Source: Tuctoria greenei (taxonomy: Eukaryota; Streptophyta; Magnoliopsida; Poales; Poaceae). Taken from it: a stretch of 64,000 nucleotides of DNA. Within the stretch, counting starts at the first letter, position 1. Every line of letters begins with the position of its first letter. The notes below the pieces were generated by a model. It was not told the origin of the DNA. It worked only from the letters and a program-made list of their open reading frames with translations, and did no database searches. This document shows, piece by piece, positions 31,744 to 42,750 of the stretch. The stretch lies in assembly GCA_036927565.1 (NCBI GenBank), contig JAYESD010000008.1, positions 115,056,279 through 115,120,278 of the forward strand. Reading direction: 5' to 3'. Both the position numbers and the translations under genes were made by a program.

Positions 31744-33250
31744 CTCCCCCGCTGGGGAGAAGGAGCTGTGGTAGAAAGAGCAGGTCTGACAGACCTCCCG
31801 TCAGCGTGCTTCAACTTCCTTTTTCGGCTGGAGGGCTCAGCTGGCTCTTTACTCTTGCCCTTGTCAGTGTCTTCAGTCTTCCGGCTTGGGGCGGAGGCAG
31901 GACCACCCTCGGAAGCTCCGGGGATCACCAACCTGGTGGTCGGATTCCTTTCTACCTCACCAAGGTCATCAAGAACCGGCATATTCCTTCGGAGCTCCCT
32001 ACTGAACTGCACCTCCAAGTTCAGAGGGAGGAAAGTTGCCAGCGGAACTAAGTCGTCGCCGTTGACGTCTATCCCATGCTAGAATTTCTTGAGAGGAAAT
32101 CCAAAGATTCATCATTCAAGTTGGATTTAAGACCGGTTTCAATCCGGTCGTCATCCGTCACATTGTTGAGGGCCCATGCGAGCTTCTCCCTTTTCCTCAG
32201 CGGATCCCTTCTATTGACCAGGAAGTTGCAGAAGACCATCTGAGGAGTCACTCCACCCTCCACGCATTCGCGGATCCTGGTCAAGACAGGGTTGAAGGCA
32301 TCTGACAGCACCGGAACTACACTCCAGGTGTCAGTGTCATTATTGGGGAGTCCTTCGGGCAGCTCCAACTTTTCATGCTCCTCCACTGTAATGATGATCC
32401 AATCTTTCTTCCAGTCGTCCCATTTGCCGGAAGGAAACAACTTCGAATACTTAAAGGGGCAGTTCTTGCGCTTCACGAAATAGTAGAAGCCAAGAAACCC
32501 ACTCCCCCTGCCGGTGGTGTGGATGGTGAAGAAGGTGCGGAATAGCTCGACGCAGGGGGGAATACCCACCCACATGTCGCAAAAGTGGACGAATGTCGCC
32601 ACGAGAAGAAGAGAATGGGGGCCAAGGTGGTACAGCTACAGACCATAAAAGTCTAGCAACATTAAAAGAAAAGAAGAGAAAGGTGGAATGAATCCCACCA
32701 TGGCGTACGCCGAGAAGTACACAATGTCACCATTGCGCTCCTTCTTGAACGGGAGCTTGCCGGCGCGAACCCAGTGATTGAAGGAGTCGCTGGACCACCC
32801 CATATAGGTCTAGATCTTCTTCAAATCATCGTCACTCTTGAGGCGGCTCTTGGGAAGACCCAACTCTATCGTAGCAAAGCAAAGGAAAGGAAGGGAAGTT
32901 AGGCAGAGTTTGGGAGGCTCTGAGCGCAAATTTGATCGAAGGCATAAAGAGTCCTCAAACTGTGTGCACTTTCCTTCTTAAGTAAGCCTCCACGATGCTT
33001 GGATGGAAACTGCAGCGACATCGAAGGCACTTTTCAAAAGTCTACCCCGTCAAGGACGAGTGGACCTAGGGCCACCCCGACGAAGAGATCAAGGTTCTTA
33101 CCCAAGGCGAACCGTTGTCATGATGAGCAATAGGAAACACGATGGCGGCACCCTGACAGGGCATGCAGAACCGATACAATTTTCGTATTGGGAACCGACG
33201 ACCTTCAATTGCGTGAGATCCTCACTCAAAGATCTTATCTGTCGCATTCA
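31744..33250 (-). pseudogene. Antisense ORF of element A, upstream half (Transposase_28-like)
   Basis: Minus-strand continuation of 20019-22286 before D inserted. An upstream piece (about 33000-32640) contains GWSSDSFNHWVRAGKLPFKKE, then a stop near 32640. A 177-residue open stretch (32602-32069) contains FVHFCDMWVGIPPCVELFRTFF, FLGFYYFVKRKN and PSGKWDDWKKDWIIIT. This matches my recollection of the plant 'putative gypsy type transposon' family. The start codon is not clear; it lies near 33000-33250, close to the 3' LTR. A basic KR/Pro-rich linker (32018-31686 frame) leads to the downstream half. Confidence 0.7.
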
Positions 33251-33387
33251 TAACAAGCCACGCATCGATGGTTCACTCCCGGACCATCGCTCCAACAGCA
33301 CATCAGAAGGCTCTTGAAATTGAAGCGCGGAAATCAAGAATGGCCCCACCTCCGGTAGAATAACTTAACCAAAAGGGTTCCTCCCAC

Positions 33388-33406
33388 AGGTGGGCCCAGG
33401 GGCCAT
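33388..33406 (+). other. Polypurine tract of element A
   Basis: AGGTGGGCCCAGGGGCCAT lies directly before the 3' LTR. It corresponds to AGGTGGGCCCTAGGGA before the LTR of B. Confidence 0.65.
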
Positions 33407-34332
33407 TGTCGGTACCCTGCGTACTAGGTACCCTTTAGTAACGCGAAGAGTACCTGTCAGAGTTGAAGGTGTTCTCGGGCCCCACATGTCACATTGCATT
33501 GGGACCGCTCCCCTCGTATGGGTAGCTCCTGGGTCAACACGTGTAAAGGAAAACTGGAACTAAGCTCTAAACGAAGGAAAGCTCCGGTGCCGATACTTGT
33601 ACAACAGCCCTGGACCTAACCCCCAGTAGAGAGGAGCTCCAGTGCCGACACGTGTACAGCAGCCCCGGACCTAACCTCCCGTAAGGTAAAGCTCCAGAGC
33701 TTTCACGTGTGGAGCCTCCGAACCTTCATCGACGACACTGGCAGATCTCCTTCAGCATGAACAATCAAGGGTAATTAAAGCGGCAATTACAAGATGTAAT
33801 TGTGTGTCGTTAAAGCTATATTAAGGACACGCGATTAGAGCACTGTTAATAGGGGTAACGCAACCATTAAGGCACGTTATCACACTATTAATCATGCTTA
33901 ATACTCTTTAGACAGTGTATTTGGCCATTAAATATGCCAGGACCACATGTCGGGCCAGGCAAGCTTTGTAACGATTAGTCCTACTCTTTAGACAGTGTAT
34001 TTGGCCATTAAATATGCCAGGACCACATGTCGGGCCAGGCAAGCTTTGTAACGATTAGTCCTAAGAACTATAAAAGGGTTGTACCGCATGTACCCAAGGT
34101 GGCTGATCAGAACACATCCCATCTGAGCTGACCCGGATATTAGCAAACAAACTCGCACAATACAACTACACAAATACCGTGGAGTAGGGTGTTACGCTCA
34201 GGCAGCCCGAACCACGTAAATATCTGGTGTCATCATCTTGATCTTGATCTCTGCATACTGCAACCATAAAAGAACCTCCGTGAGCTGCTTCTTAGCAGGT
34301 CCGGGGGAAGTGTCGTATCAAACACTTCGACA
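33407..34332 (+). repeat. 3' LTR of element A, with 80-bp duplication
   Basis: 926 bp, starting TGTCGGTACC and ending ACTTCGACA. G-box array copies are at 33539-33709, with the fourth site intact. A perfect 80-bp tandem duplication covers 33902-33981 and 33982-34061, just upstream of the TATA box at 34069. The 5' LTR has only one copy. Confidence 0.92.
33902..34061 (+). repeat. Perfect 80-bp tandem duplication upstream of TATA
   Basis: Two identical 80-bp units, each starting TACTCTTTAGACAG and ending ACGATTAGTCC. The 5' LTR of A has one diverged copy (about 4560-4640). Confidence 0.95.
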
Positions 34333-34337
34333 ATGAC

Positions 34338-35692
34338 CCACGCTATCATGCCTCCCTTCTTGTTGTGATCACCATCGCCACCATGCTTGAAGACATCTCT
34401 ATGAACATAAAAGAAGCTAATACATCTAATAGCTACCAAATAAATTACATGAGAGATCAGGCATCACAGGTCGAATCGCAGGTCATTATAAAATTATGTG
34501 ACAACCTCAATCAGGTTGTGTTAAATTTGCAACACACAGGCTGCACAAATATTACACACAAATCATCACATAAAATTTGGGCCATATCATTCATATCATT
34601 CCCTGCAAAAACGAGTTAAGCGTAGAACGATTTCTATCACTAACTGACTCTATGATGTCAGTATAGCAGACCACAATGGCGGCCCCTTTGGCCATTTAGC
34701 AAGCGGGGGTCAAGGGGGGAGCCACCCCCCCGCAGGTTTCTGGGCAACGCATCTACATAATCGCATAGATTGCATAGATCGCATCTACGAAATCACTATG
34801 ATAATCTCATTGGATTGATCAAATCAACTCGAATCTGAGCCATTCAGAATGCCTCAATTTTAATGTGACTGGTTATTGACAAGAAGATTGAGATACATGA
34901 CAGTGGTATGTTGGCTCAATCTGTTAGCTATGTACACAATTAGTTCCGATAGTGATTCCAACCGGTAGGGATAGGTTGTGTATACAATAGAGAAGGAGAT
35001 CGAACTAACCCTTTAGTCATACGATAACAATCTACTCTAACCAATTCATCGTATGAACATGTCTGTAGTAAATTGCATCTACTAATAAGATTCGGACCAA
35101 AAACTATGCAAATCGGATCTAATACCGCTATTAGAAAATCGACAGCACACTACTCTAGCAATTCTACCGCATCACCAATGAAAGATGCGAGTACAAAGGT
35201 CATAGATTCTTATCACTAGACTCGCAACACAGCGGAAGGTCTAGTCGTAGATGCGTGTCGGTGTTGTGGAAGTAGACGACCATGTTCGTCTCCTCCTCGT
35301 CTTCATCACAGTAGCGGGTAGACGATCACGTTCGTCTCCTCCACGTCCTCATCACACCAGCGAGTTGACAATGATGTTGCTGTAGCCGATCAGCGTAGCA
35401 GTAGCAGCAATGCCTCCACGGAGTCCACACGTACGGGGAGGAACGTCGTGCGCCGATGTGCTAGCACCGCGCACGCGGCAAGGATTTTGGCGTGAGGCTT
35501 GCGATGGGTGGCAGCTAGGACTGTCATGTGGTGGAGTAATCCGCCCCTAACCCTACCCTCATATTTATAGGTGTGCTAATTGCCTTTTAGGTCGTAGGCT
35601 TATCAGTACAATAATCGATTGTGGATCAAATATCCAACATACTTTAATCCGAATTGTTATGATTGTCTCTTAGGCATATCACCAACAGTCAG
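34338..35692 (-). repeat. SIRE/Maximus-like copia LTR, right (5') portion
   Basis: The minus strand starts TGTTGGTGATATGCCTAAG at 35692, with a TATA box (CACCTATAAATATGAGG) about 125 bases in. A GC-rich stretch near 34680-34735 (minus-strand GGGGGTGGCTCC) is typical of SIRE-type LTRs. It is separated from 3515-4054 by element A. The base composition and ORF track show no coding sequence. Confidence 0.7.
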
Positions 35693-36185
35693 ACCAGGTA
35701 TATATAGTTGTGGCAGAAATTTTTCTCATAGAGATGTTGTTTGACAATATTAGTTAAAGGATATGAGAGATTAGGAATAGAGTATTGAATGCTATGGATA
35801 AAAATTATTTTCTATATCTAATTAATTGTGACATGAATTTGTAATTCATATATTTTGTTTGGTGTCGTTTACTTAATGATTGCATCTATTCTCAATTTTT
35901 ATTGCATGTGTTACCTGGCTCGTCGAAATTAGAGGCTAACGACGTTTGAATGCCTATTTGTTGAGTTGGACAGAGGAAAATGTAAACCAATTAGTTTTTA
36001 CCATCAGTTGGTTGTATGCATGAGAGGAGAGAAGTCGCGTCATACAGAAGAATTAAAAAGGAGTAATTGTTAGTTGTACATATGCATGGGGAATCAAACA
36101 AGTAAACACGCAAAATCAAATGGATAATTGATGGTTGCATGCATGCGCGATGACTCATCGAAGAAATAAAAAAAGATAATTGCTG
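35693..36185. other. No gene recognised
   Basis: AT-rich sequence. A short loose repeat family of the type 'GCATGC...AATCAAA...AATTG' begins near 36010 and continues into the direct repeat that follows. Confidence 0.5.
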
Positions 36186-36501
36186 ACTGCATACATGCAT
36201 GAAGAATCAAAGGAAGTGTAATTGCTAACTAGGGATCAAAAGTGTAATTCCTAGCTCCATATATATGCACGGAAAATCAAAAATGAAACATGGAGAATCA
36301 AAGAAATAGTAATTGCATACATGCATCTAACAAGCAAGTGCGCGTGGACAAGTCGACTTCTCACAACATGATTCATCCATTATTTAGGATGATCACCCGG
36401 TAAGGGGCCAACTCAACTTATCTACTATTTAGAATGTCACACGGTAAGAGGCCAACTCATCCACCATAGAGGTGCGTGTAAAATGTACTGTGAAAATCAT
36501 G
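36186..36501 (+). repeat. Direct repeat, copy 1 (316 bp)
   Basis: Begins ACTGCATACATGCATGAAG and ends GTGAAAATCATG. It is almost identical to 37082-37392. The main difference is a few bases near ATTGCATACATGCATCTAAC. Confidence 0.85.
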
Positions 36502-37081
36502 TATCGAGCTGAGTTGACCACACACGAGGCGACTGATCATTAATGGATGAGGAAGACTGCTACCCATTTTTGAAACTTTTCAAAACGGCACCCATTTTAT
36601 AATTTACAATTTAATTATTACTATTTTTTGAAAAAAAAATTCTTAACTTGCAGCCATTCAGCTTTAAGTTTTGCTGCTGCCCATGCAGACCGAGTCCCGT
36701 CCGCCTGCGCTTTTTTCTGTGCAGCCCACTTTTCTTTTCGGCTTCTTCCCATCTTTTTTCTGTTCACGTCGGCCTAATATGACCCAAATAGAAAATGGAC
36801 AAAAAATATGGAACATCGTGTCCTTTAGAAATCGATCTATTTTTGTTTGGTTTTTGAGAAAATTCATCCCAAGGAATGTAACAGTGTGATCTTTTAAATT
36901 TGAACACTCCGGTTAGAGCCTATGACTTTTAAATTTCAAAATCTATATTTAATATGATGATGTCAGCAGTGTATTTTTTATTGTCAAGAAAAAGGTATGC
37001 CCGGAGAAGGTTTGAACATATTGTGAAAAAAGTAGTAGTTGGACCAGCGAAACAATAATCAGTGGATCAGATGATTAGCTT
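36502..37081. other. Spacer between direct repeats; no gene recognised
   Basis: 580 bp with an A-rich run near 36630 and no convincing coding sequence. The short ORF at 36671-36889 has no recognisable domain. Confidence 0.5.
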
Positions 37082-37392
37082 ACTGCATACATGCATGAAG
37101 AATCAAAGAAAGTGTAATTGCTAACTAGGGATCAAAAGTGTAATTCCTAGCTCCATATATATGCACGGAAAATCTAAAATGAAACATGGAGAATCAAAGA
37201 AATAGTAATTGCATACTCTAACAAGCAAGTGCGCGTGGACAAGTCGACTTCTCACAGCATGATTTATCCATTATTTAGGATGATCACCCGGTAAGGGGCC
37301 AACTCAACTCATCTACTATTTAGGATGTCACACGGTAAGAGGCCAACTCATCCACAGTAGAGCTGCGTGTAAAATGTACTGTGAAAATCATG
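37082..37392 (+). repeat. Direct repeat, copy 2 (311 bp)
   Basis: Second copy of 36186-36501. The repeat plus spacer period is 896 bp. It could be a segmental duplication or the ends of an unrecognised element; no target duplication was found. Confidence 0.85.
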
Positions 37393-37429
37393 GTTGTTGT
37401 TGCAATTCGTGAGGCGATTGACAATTCGT

Positions 37430-37636
37430 GCTGGCCATTGTGCCCATCGAGCCGGCCTAAAATCGTGCCGGGTCGGGCCGGCCCATCGGGCTGGAGGTGA
37501 GGTCCAGGCACGACATCAACCGTGCTTCGGGGCGGCCTGGGCTCGGTTCCCCCGTGCCGAACGGTGTTCGTGTCAGGTCCAATAGGTCGTGCTTCGTGCC
37601 GGCCTATGAGGCACGACCCATCTGGCCACCTCTACG
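37430..37636 (-). mobile_element. Possible hAT-like element end
   Basis: A GC-rich stretch full of GGGCC/GGCCC and CGTGCC words. On the minus strand it reads TAGAGGTGGCCAGATGGGTC from about 37636, a style seen at the ends of plant hAT-like repeats. No matching second end or 8-bp duplication was found. Confidence 0.25.
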
Positions 37637-37739
37637 AACCCCAAATATAGAAGCTAGAACAAGAGGATCTGTTTTCGGATGAAGAGAAAATAATTTTCAA
37701 GGAGTTTATCAAGTGCTTTCCAGTCCAGCTACGTCACAG

Positions 37740-38065
37740 AAAACTCGATGATAAATGACGGCTACAACATTTGACGACGGAGCCGTTGTTTCTAAAACAA
37801 TTGGCGATGGCTAAAGCTAGCCGTCGTTAACAAGCCCATTATTGACGATAGTAACCATAAGACCATCGAAAACTAGACGGTGAGTCTTCGTTCTTAATAG
37901 GCCGTCTTCAACTTGGGTCTCATGCCTAGCCCACCTGAGCCAGTCGACGGCTGACATAAGCTGTTGAAAATAAGCGATTTATTTTCAGCGGTTGATCTAA
38001 ATCGTCGTTAGCTAGAACTTATTTATGACAGTGCCTATGGCTGACGTAAATAACGCATTAAATGA
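37740..38065. mobile_element. CACTA-like subterminal motif cluster
   Basis: Many short direct and inverted copies of GACGGCT/ACGACGG-type words, including AAAGCTAGCCGTCGTT, GTCGACGGCTGAC and ATCGTCGTTAGC. Dense clusters of this kind are typical of subterminal regions of CACTA elements. The CACTA terminal word itself is not seen, so the assignment is tentative. A CACTA transposase pseudogene lies 5 kb to the right. Confidence 0.3.
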
Positions 38066-38775
38066 CGATGGTGGGTCATTGTTAATTTTTTACTGTCGTC
38101 CATTAGGGTTTGCATCCTGGCCTGACGCTTTGCGCTCCATGTTCCTTCTATTCGCTTTCGCACCCGCGCCTCGCTATAGCCACCGCGCCTCCACCTCGCC
38201 GCCGCCACATGCCAGGCTGCCCTAGCGCGCGCCATCGTCTCGTCCGTAGCGCGCACCATCACCTCGCTCGTGGCCTCGCCGCCCACCGCCTTCGAGGTAC
38301 GTTGGCATTCCGCCTAAACCTGCAAACGGTTTGGTTTGAAACCGGTTTCGGTGGATTGGTTTTCGTTTTGCTTACCATTGGTCTGGGTGAAAATGAGCCG
38401 AAGTCAATAACGGGTTGATTTGGATTTGGTTCACACAGAAAATGGTTTGCTTCGATTTGGATTGGGTTCGTTCAGCTTGGACTTCGAGTGGGTTAGAATC
38501 GGGTCTTGAACTATGAGTGCGGAACTGCGGAATGGATTGAGGAGCGGCCGCACGGCGTTGTTTCATATGGCGGTGTTCAATGCTACCGCGCTCGTCGTCG
38601 AACTGCCAACGGCGTCGATGCGACCTCCCCCCTGGCTGTCCTGCGATGACTCGTGCTGCCATCCAAGATTAGGCCGAGTCTCGCTCTCCTACCCCGACAC
38701 CTCCAAGGCCAACGGCCTCAGATCCCCTCTGCTGAAAATCTGAGTGCTCCCTAACCCCGAGCTCCACACCGTTGT
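38066..38775 (+). other. Unrecognised exon-like sequence, left part
   Basis: A GC-rich, codon-like stretch (about 38100-38300) followed by a sequence full of AACCGGTTT/GGTTTGG words (38310-38510), then another codon-like stretch (38510-38750). A GAGGTACG donor-like site is near 38297. No domain is recognised. It could be a captured gene fragment or repeat DNA. The copia solo LTR separates it from 39682. Confidence 0.3.
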
Positions 38776-39681
38776 CGTTAGAATATAAGAGGCAATTTAC
38801 TCAACAATTTGAGAAGAACACGAGAAAACCAGCAACGATCGGCAGACAGACGGGATGAGAAATAATGCGTACCGATTTGAAATCGAACGCACTACTGTAG
38901 ATCCGACAGCGAACATCCGTTGTAGGCGTTGGTGACGACGATGAGCCTCAGCGCCCGATCTCCTCGGTAGACGAGCCGTGGTGAAGAACGCGAGCAGTCG
39001 CGCGGAGCGCTTCCCAAAAACCTTATTCGCTCTCTCCCGGTGCAGGATCGCAAGGGCGAGCGGTTCCGGAGACCTTCTCTCCCGATCGTCGGTGCACGCC
39101 GGCACTCAGGATGAAGTAGACTAGAAGGCGGCACAAGGAACGCGAACGTGGGAATGATCTGATTGTGGATGCCCTGCCGTACCGCGGACGCCCGTATATA
39201 GAGTCCGAGGAGGCGGTTCGTATGCGATCTGGAGGTTCCAGATCCGAACTGACTCCAAAATCGTAGACGCGTCCGTCTCCAACGACTTGGACTCTGACTC
39301 GGTAGTTCCAAAAATTCGGAGGCCCAAAAGCCCAATTTAATTTTCTGCAAAAATATAAAATTTGGGCTCGGCTTGAGGCTCGAATTCACATGAACAGCGC
39401 GCGCGCACGTGTGCGGGGCGGGACGAGGCGAGGCGTGGCGTGGCGAAGCGAGCGAGCGAGGAGGAGGAGGAGGAGTGTGCGTGGGCCTCCCCTCTCTTCC
39501 TCTCTTCTCTCTCACTCAAGGAGTGGAAGAGCAACCTCCATTTTATATAGGGGTTACTCCACTTCTACTTTCCATATGAGACTAATCATTTAGTACCACT
39601 CTCTCTTGCCCTAATGGGCCTTTGAGATTTATTGAGAATTAATTCTAAATATTATGTGGGCCAAACCCATTTATTCCAACT
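38776..39681 (-). repeat. Copia-type solo LTR
   Basis: 906 bp flanked by GTTGT on both sides (38771-38775 and 39682-39686). Read on the minus strand it begins (A)GTTGGAATAAATGGG and ends in a TTATATTCTAAC-type end. The terminal TG/CA bases appear mutated to CG and CT on the plus strand. A TATA region (minus-strand CCCCTATATAAAATGG) lies about 130 bases in. No internal sequence or partner LTR is present, so recombination between two LTRs is the simplest origin. Confidence 0.75.
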
Positions 39682-40345
39682 GTTGTCATCCCTCCCCCAC
39701 CACAGTTCACCACACAACAGGTACATGTTTCTTCCCCTTTCCCTTTCTTACCCCAATCAAGTAGAGCAAGAAACTAATTTGTGGTCCAGTGAGTCGATCC
39801 AGTATGGGGGCTAGTGGATCCAGCAGCTAAACTTATTTCAGGGGCATTCACGCCTCTGGTTTTGCCTGTTTCGCATATCAAAGTTGCAAAACACCAAGGG
39901 TGTGTGAGCTGCTTTGCCTCATTGAGTTTGTCTTGTACTTACAAAAAGCCTGCAAAAATGTTTGATATAAGAATGTTCGCTTTTTCTTCTATTCATTTGT
40001 TAGTTGCAAAACACATAAGTGCTGAACACCCAAAGCAACTAGAGCAAGAACCTAATTTGAGGTCGCCGAACCTGAAGAGCTGATAGAGGTTTAACTGCTA
40101 CATGTGGAGTGTTCTGCATTGATCTTTTGTTTTTGTTTTTCCTTGTTCAATATAGCAACCCGACAGAAAGGCAACCCTATTGTTGCTCAATTTTGTCAAT
40201 TCTGAGATAAGAAATGAAAACATTCTGATCTATTACAGCTTCATGCTCTTGTTTGCACAAAAGACCGGCTATTATATCATGTAATTTGTTACTTTGTACA
40301 TGATATTGTATTCATAGAAAATGAGAAAAAGAACACTGCGTAGTA
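39682..40345 (+). other. Unrecognised exon-like sequence, right part
   Basis: Continues 38066-38775. It contains two related 27-base motifs of the type (G/C)TAGAGCAAGAA(A/C)CTAATTTG (39761 and 40038), each in an open stretch ending in a short coding-like segment. A CAGGTACATG donor-like site is near 39718. The T-rich stretches between look like introns. No known protein is recognised. Confidence 0.3.
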
Positions 40346-40444
40346 CTCTCTCCTGTATCAAAACAATTTTCATTAGGACAGCCATAGTTAGTTCTAGTTC
40401 TTTTTGTTTGTCTGAAACAACAAATAATTTGATACGGGAGGGAG
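40346..40444. mobile_element. Stowaway-type MITE (99 bp)
   Basis: Inverted ends CTCTCTCCTGTATCAAA and TTTGATACGGGAGGGAG, flanked by TA on both sides (40344-40345 and 40445-40446). The ends and the TA target are the hallmark of Stowaway MITEs (Tc1/mariner). Confidence 0.85.
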
Positions 40445-40446
40445 TA

Positions 40447-41700
40447 GATGGTAAGAATGATTTCTCGGTCAATGCTGCATTCAGTTTTCCACTGTATCAT
40501 AAAAATTGAAGCTCTGCTGGTGATGTTTCCCTGTTTGATTCAATGGAAATGGAACCTTCATGCATTTGAACCATTATCTGACTTTTCCCTGAATCATACA
40601 TTCTGAAATATATTTGTAAATCTACATTCATTTTCTATACCAAGCATCTAAAAATATTATTTGTTCCAGATGACAATGATCTCATTGTTTTTTCCCTATC
40701 TTGTCTATGTTGATATCTATATGCATGGAAGCCTTTGGGTTTCGAGATCTTGGATGATAGTGATATGGGCTTGATATTTAAAGAGTTCTGACATCTTTTT
40801 GATAGCAAATAATGTAAGTAGTGTCTGCCATGATACCAGCGATGTGAATCAAATGTCAGCGCTTCTTACACCTGATTAGTCCGGTGGCTCCAATTCTTCA
40901 AGGAATTCATGGACTGGTTGTTCCATGTAACCTTCATGTCATACATAAATTCTTCTGTAGAAGGTACAGGATCATGTTTCATGTCCACTCATTGCAGAAA
41001 ATATGTTGTAACTTGATTTCACTTCTGAAGACTTTTTGGTCAAAACGATTCTTGTTGAACTGTTTCTCATGAATTTTATTTCATTATTTATATAGGTTTA
41101 ACATTGGATTTTTGTAGTGTTTTTTTATTGAAATTGGTTGTCATTAGACTGTTGTACTACATAAAATTCTTTTAAAACTGTCAAATTTAAACATTTGTTG
41201 TTAAAATTCTTCCTAGGCTTTTGAAGTGATTTTAGTTCAAATGGATTGTTTTTATGTTTCTTAGCAGTCATAAAAAAACACCACCATTTTTAGAGCCCAT
41301 AATTCTATGATTTGAATTCTTGAAAGAGGGAAGAAAAAAAATGAATTTTGAAGCAAACTACCCAACCTCCCTACACCGGCAACAACACGAACGCACATCA
41401 CCTAAAAAAAAGCACGCACCCAGGCGGCGGAAACAGCGGAACAGACTGTCCAGTGGGTTGGGCTCTAACCATTACTATTAAACGGTTTGGAACCGATTTC
41501 AAACTGCAGTTGAATTTTTTGGGCTGGTGTGAGCCAGGCTTATTACCAATTTAGTTTGGTTTGGATTGGTTTATAAACCTGGGCTGGTGGATCGGTTTGG
41601 GTTGGACTCAGAGGTAGAAAGGTTTATGGTTTGGTTTAATTTCAGTTTGGATTTCAACCACTAGAAGGTTTAATTCTGCCCCTACCGTCGGCGCCCCCAT
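40447..41700. other. No gene recognised
   Basis: T-rich, intron-like sequence. At 41485-41690 there is another stretch of AAACGG/GGTTTGG words like 38310-38510. A short open stretch near 40884-41072 has no recognisable domain. Confidence 0.4.
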
Positions 41701-42750
41701 CTCGCCACCCCCACTGGCAAGTCAAGGCCAAGCTCTCGCTTAAATCTATGTTGAATTAGTTAGATTAATTGCTTGTTTTGATTAGTATGTTATTAGTTAA
41801 GATTAGTTGTTTGGGAGCATCTAGAATGTAATCACGTGCTTGGTACAATCGTACAATCAACTATTTTATATCATTAGATCTATATCCTACGATCAGTATA
41901 TTTTTTATCTAACCCCTTCTTTCATCCCTTCACCTCGTAAAGGGGTTAAATTAAAACATGCAATGACCGTAGAATGCAAATCCAACGGTGATTTATGCTT
42001 GATTGCACGATTGCATCAAGAATCTGATTGCATTGTAGTCATTGCCTACTTGTTTAGTGCTTTGTTAGTTATGTAAATTAGATAGGTTAATTATTTAATT
42101 GCTTGGTGTGTTGTTTAGTTTATTAGTATTTTGTCTATATGACTTTCTTGTATTATTGTTTAAATTCATTAGTTAGATTAATTGTTTAGTATGTTGTTTA
42201 GATGATTACTATCTTATTTAGATGATATTTTTGTATAATGGTTAATGTTGTGCTTAGTTGATTAATGTATTTTTTAGATTAAATAATATTCATATTAATT
42301 GATATTCTTGTATACACTGTTTGTATTAATTGATATTTAGATTATTTAGTGTAGTTGTTTGATGTTTTTGAGTGATTACATGCTATATGTAAATAAACGG
42401 GTTTTGAGCCGGTCTGGTCCGACCCAGCACGGCATGACACACATTAAATGTGTCGTGCCGTATAGACGGTTGTAGTCATATCGTACGCGTCGAGACGGCA
42501 CAGAAGCGAAAGGTGATGGTGAGGACAACGTCAATCACCCGCGCTTGTATGGAGGTGGATCCGGATATGGAAGTGACATCTAAGACCAACTTTTCCTCCT
42601 CTCTCTCATTCTTTCCTCTTCCGTAAATGAATTAAGAGTGAAAATGAGTAATGTAACCTAGAGAAATGTGTCACCTATTATCGGCATGTCTCACATGCGA
42701 TAGACATGTGATGCGTGTAGGTTCGGAACTGTCCCTTTTTGGATAGCCTG
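41701..42750. other. No gene recognised; AT-rich degenerate repeats
   Basis: From about 41755 to 42390 the sequence is a loose array of TTAGTTAGATTAATTG-like words. A short inverted pair ACCCCTT...AAGGGGT lies at about 41914-41946. GC-rich CGTGCC words appear at 42400-42500. Confidence 0.4.

Larger units (their letters stand above)
4055..34332 (+). mobile_element. Tat-like Ty3/gypsy element A (with nested C and D)
   Basis: Both LTRs are present (4055-4914 and 33407-34332) and flanked by a perfect 5-bp target duplication ATGAC (4050-4054 and 34333-34337). On the plus strand it encodes gag, protease, reverse transcriptase, RNase H and integrase, then carries a long antisense ORF before the 3' LTR. 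This is the layout known from Tat-lineage elements. Removing C (7925 bp) and D (9452 bp) leaves about 12.9 kb. All coding parts are broken by stops or frameshifts. Confidence 0.92.

Noticed and set aside
38892..39515. 207-residue minus-strand ORF
   Set aside because: It lies wholly inside the copia solo LTR and has no recognised domain; ORFs of this size are expected in GC-rich LTR sequence.
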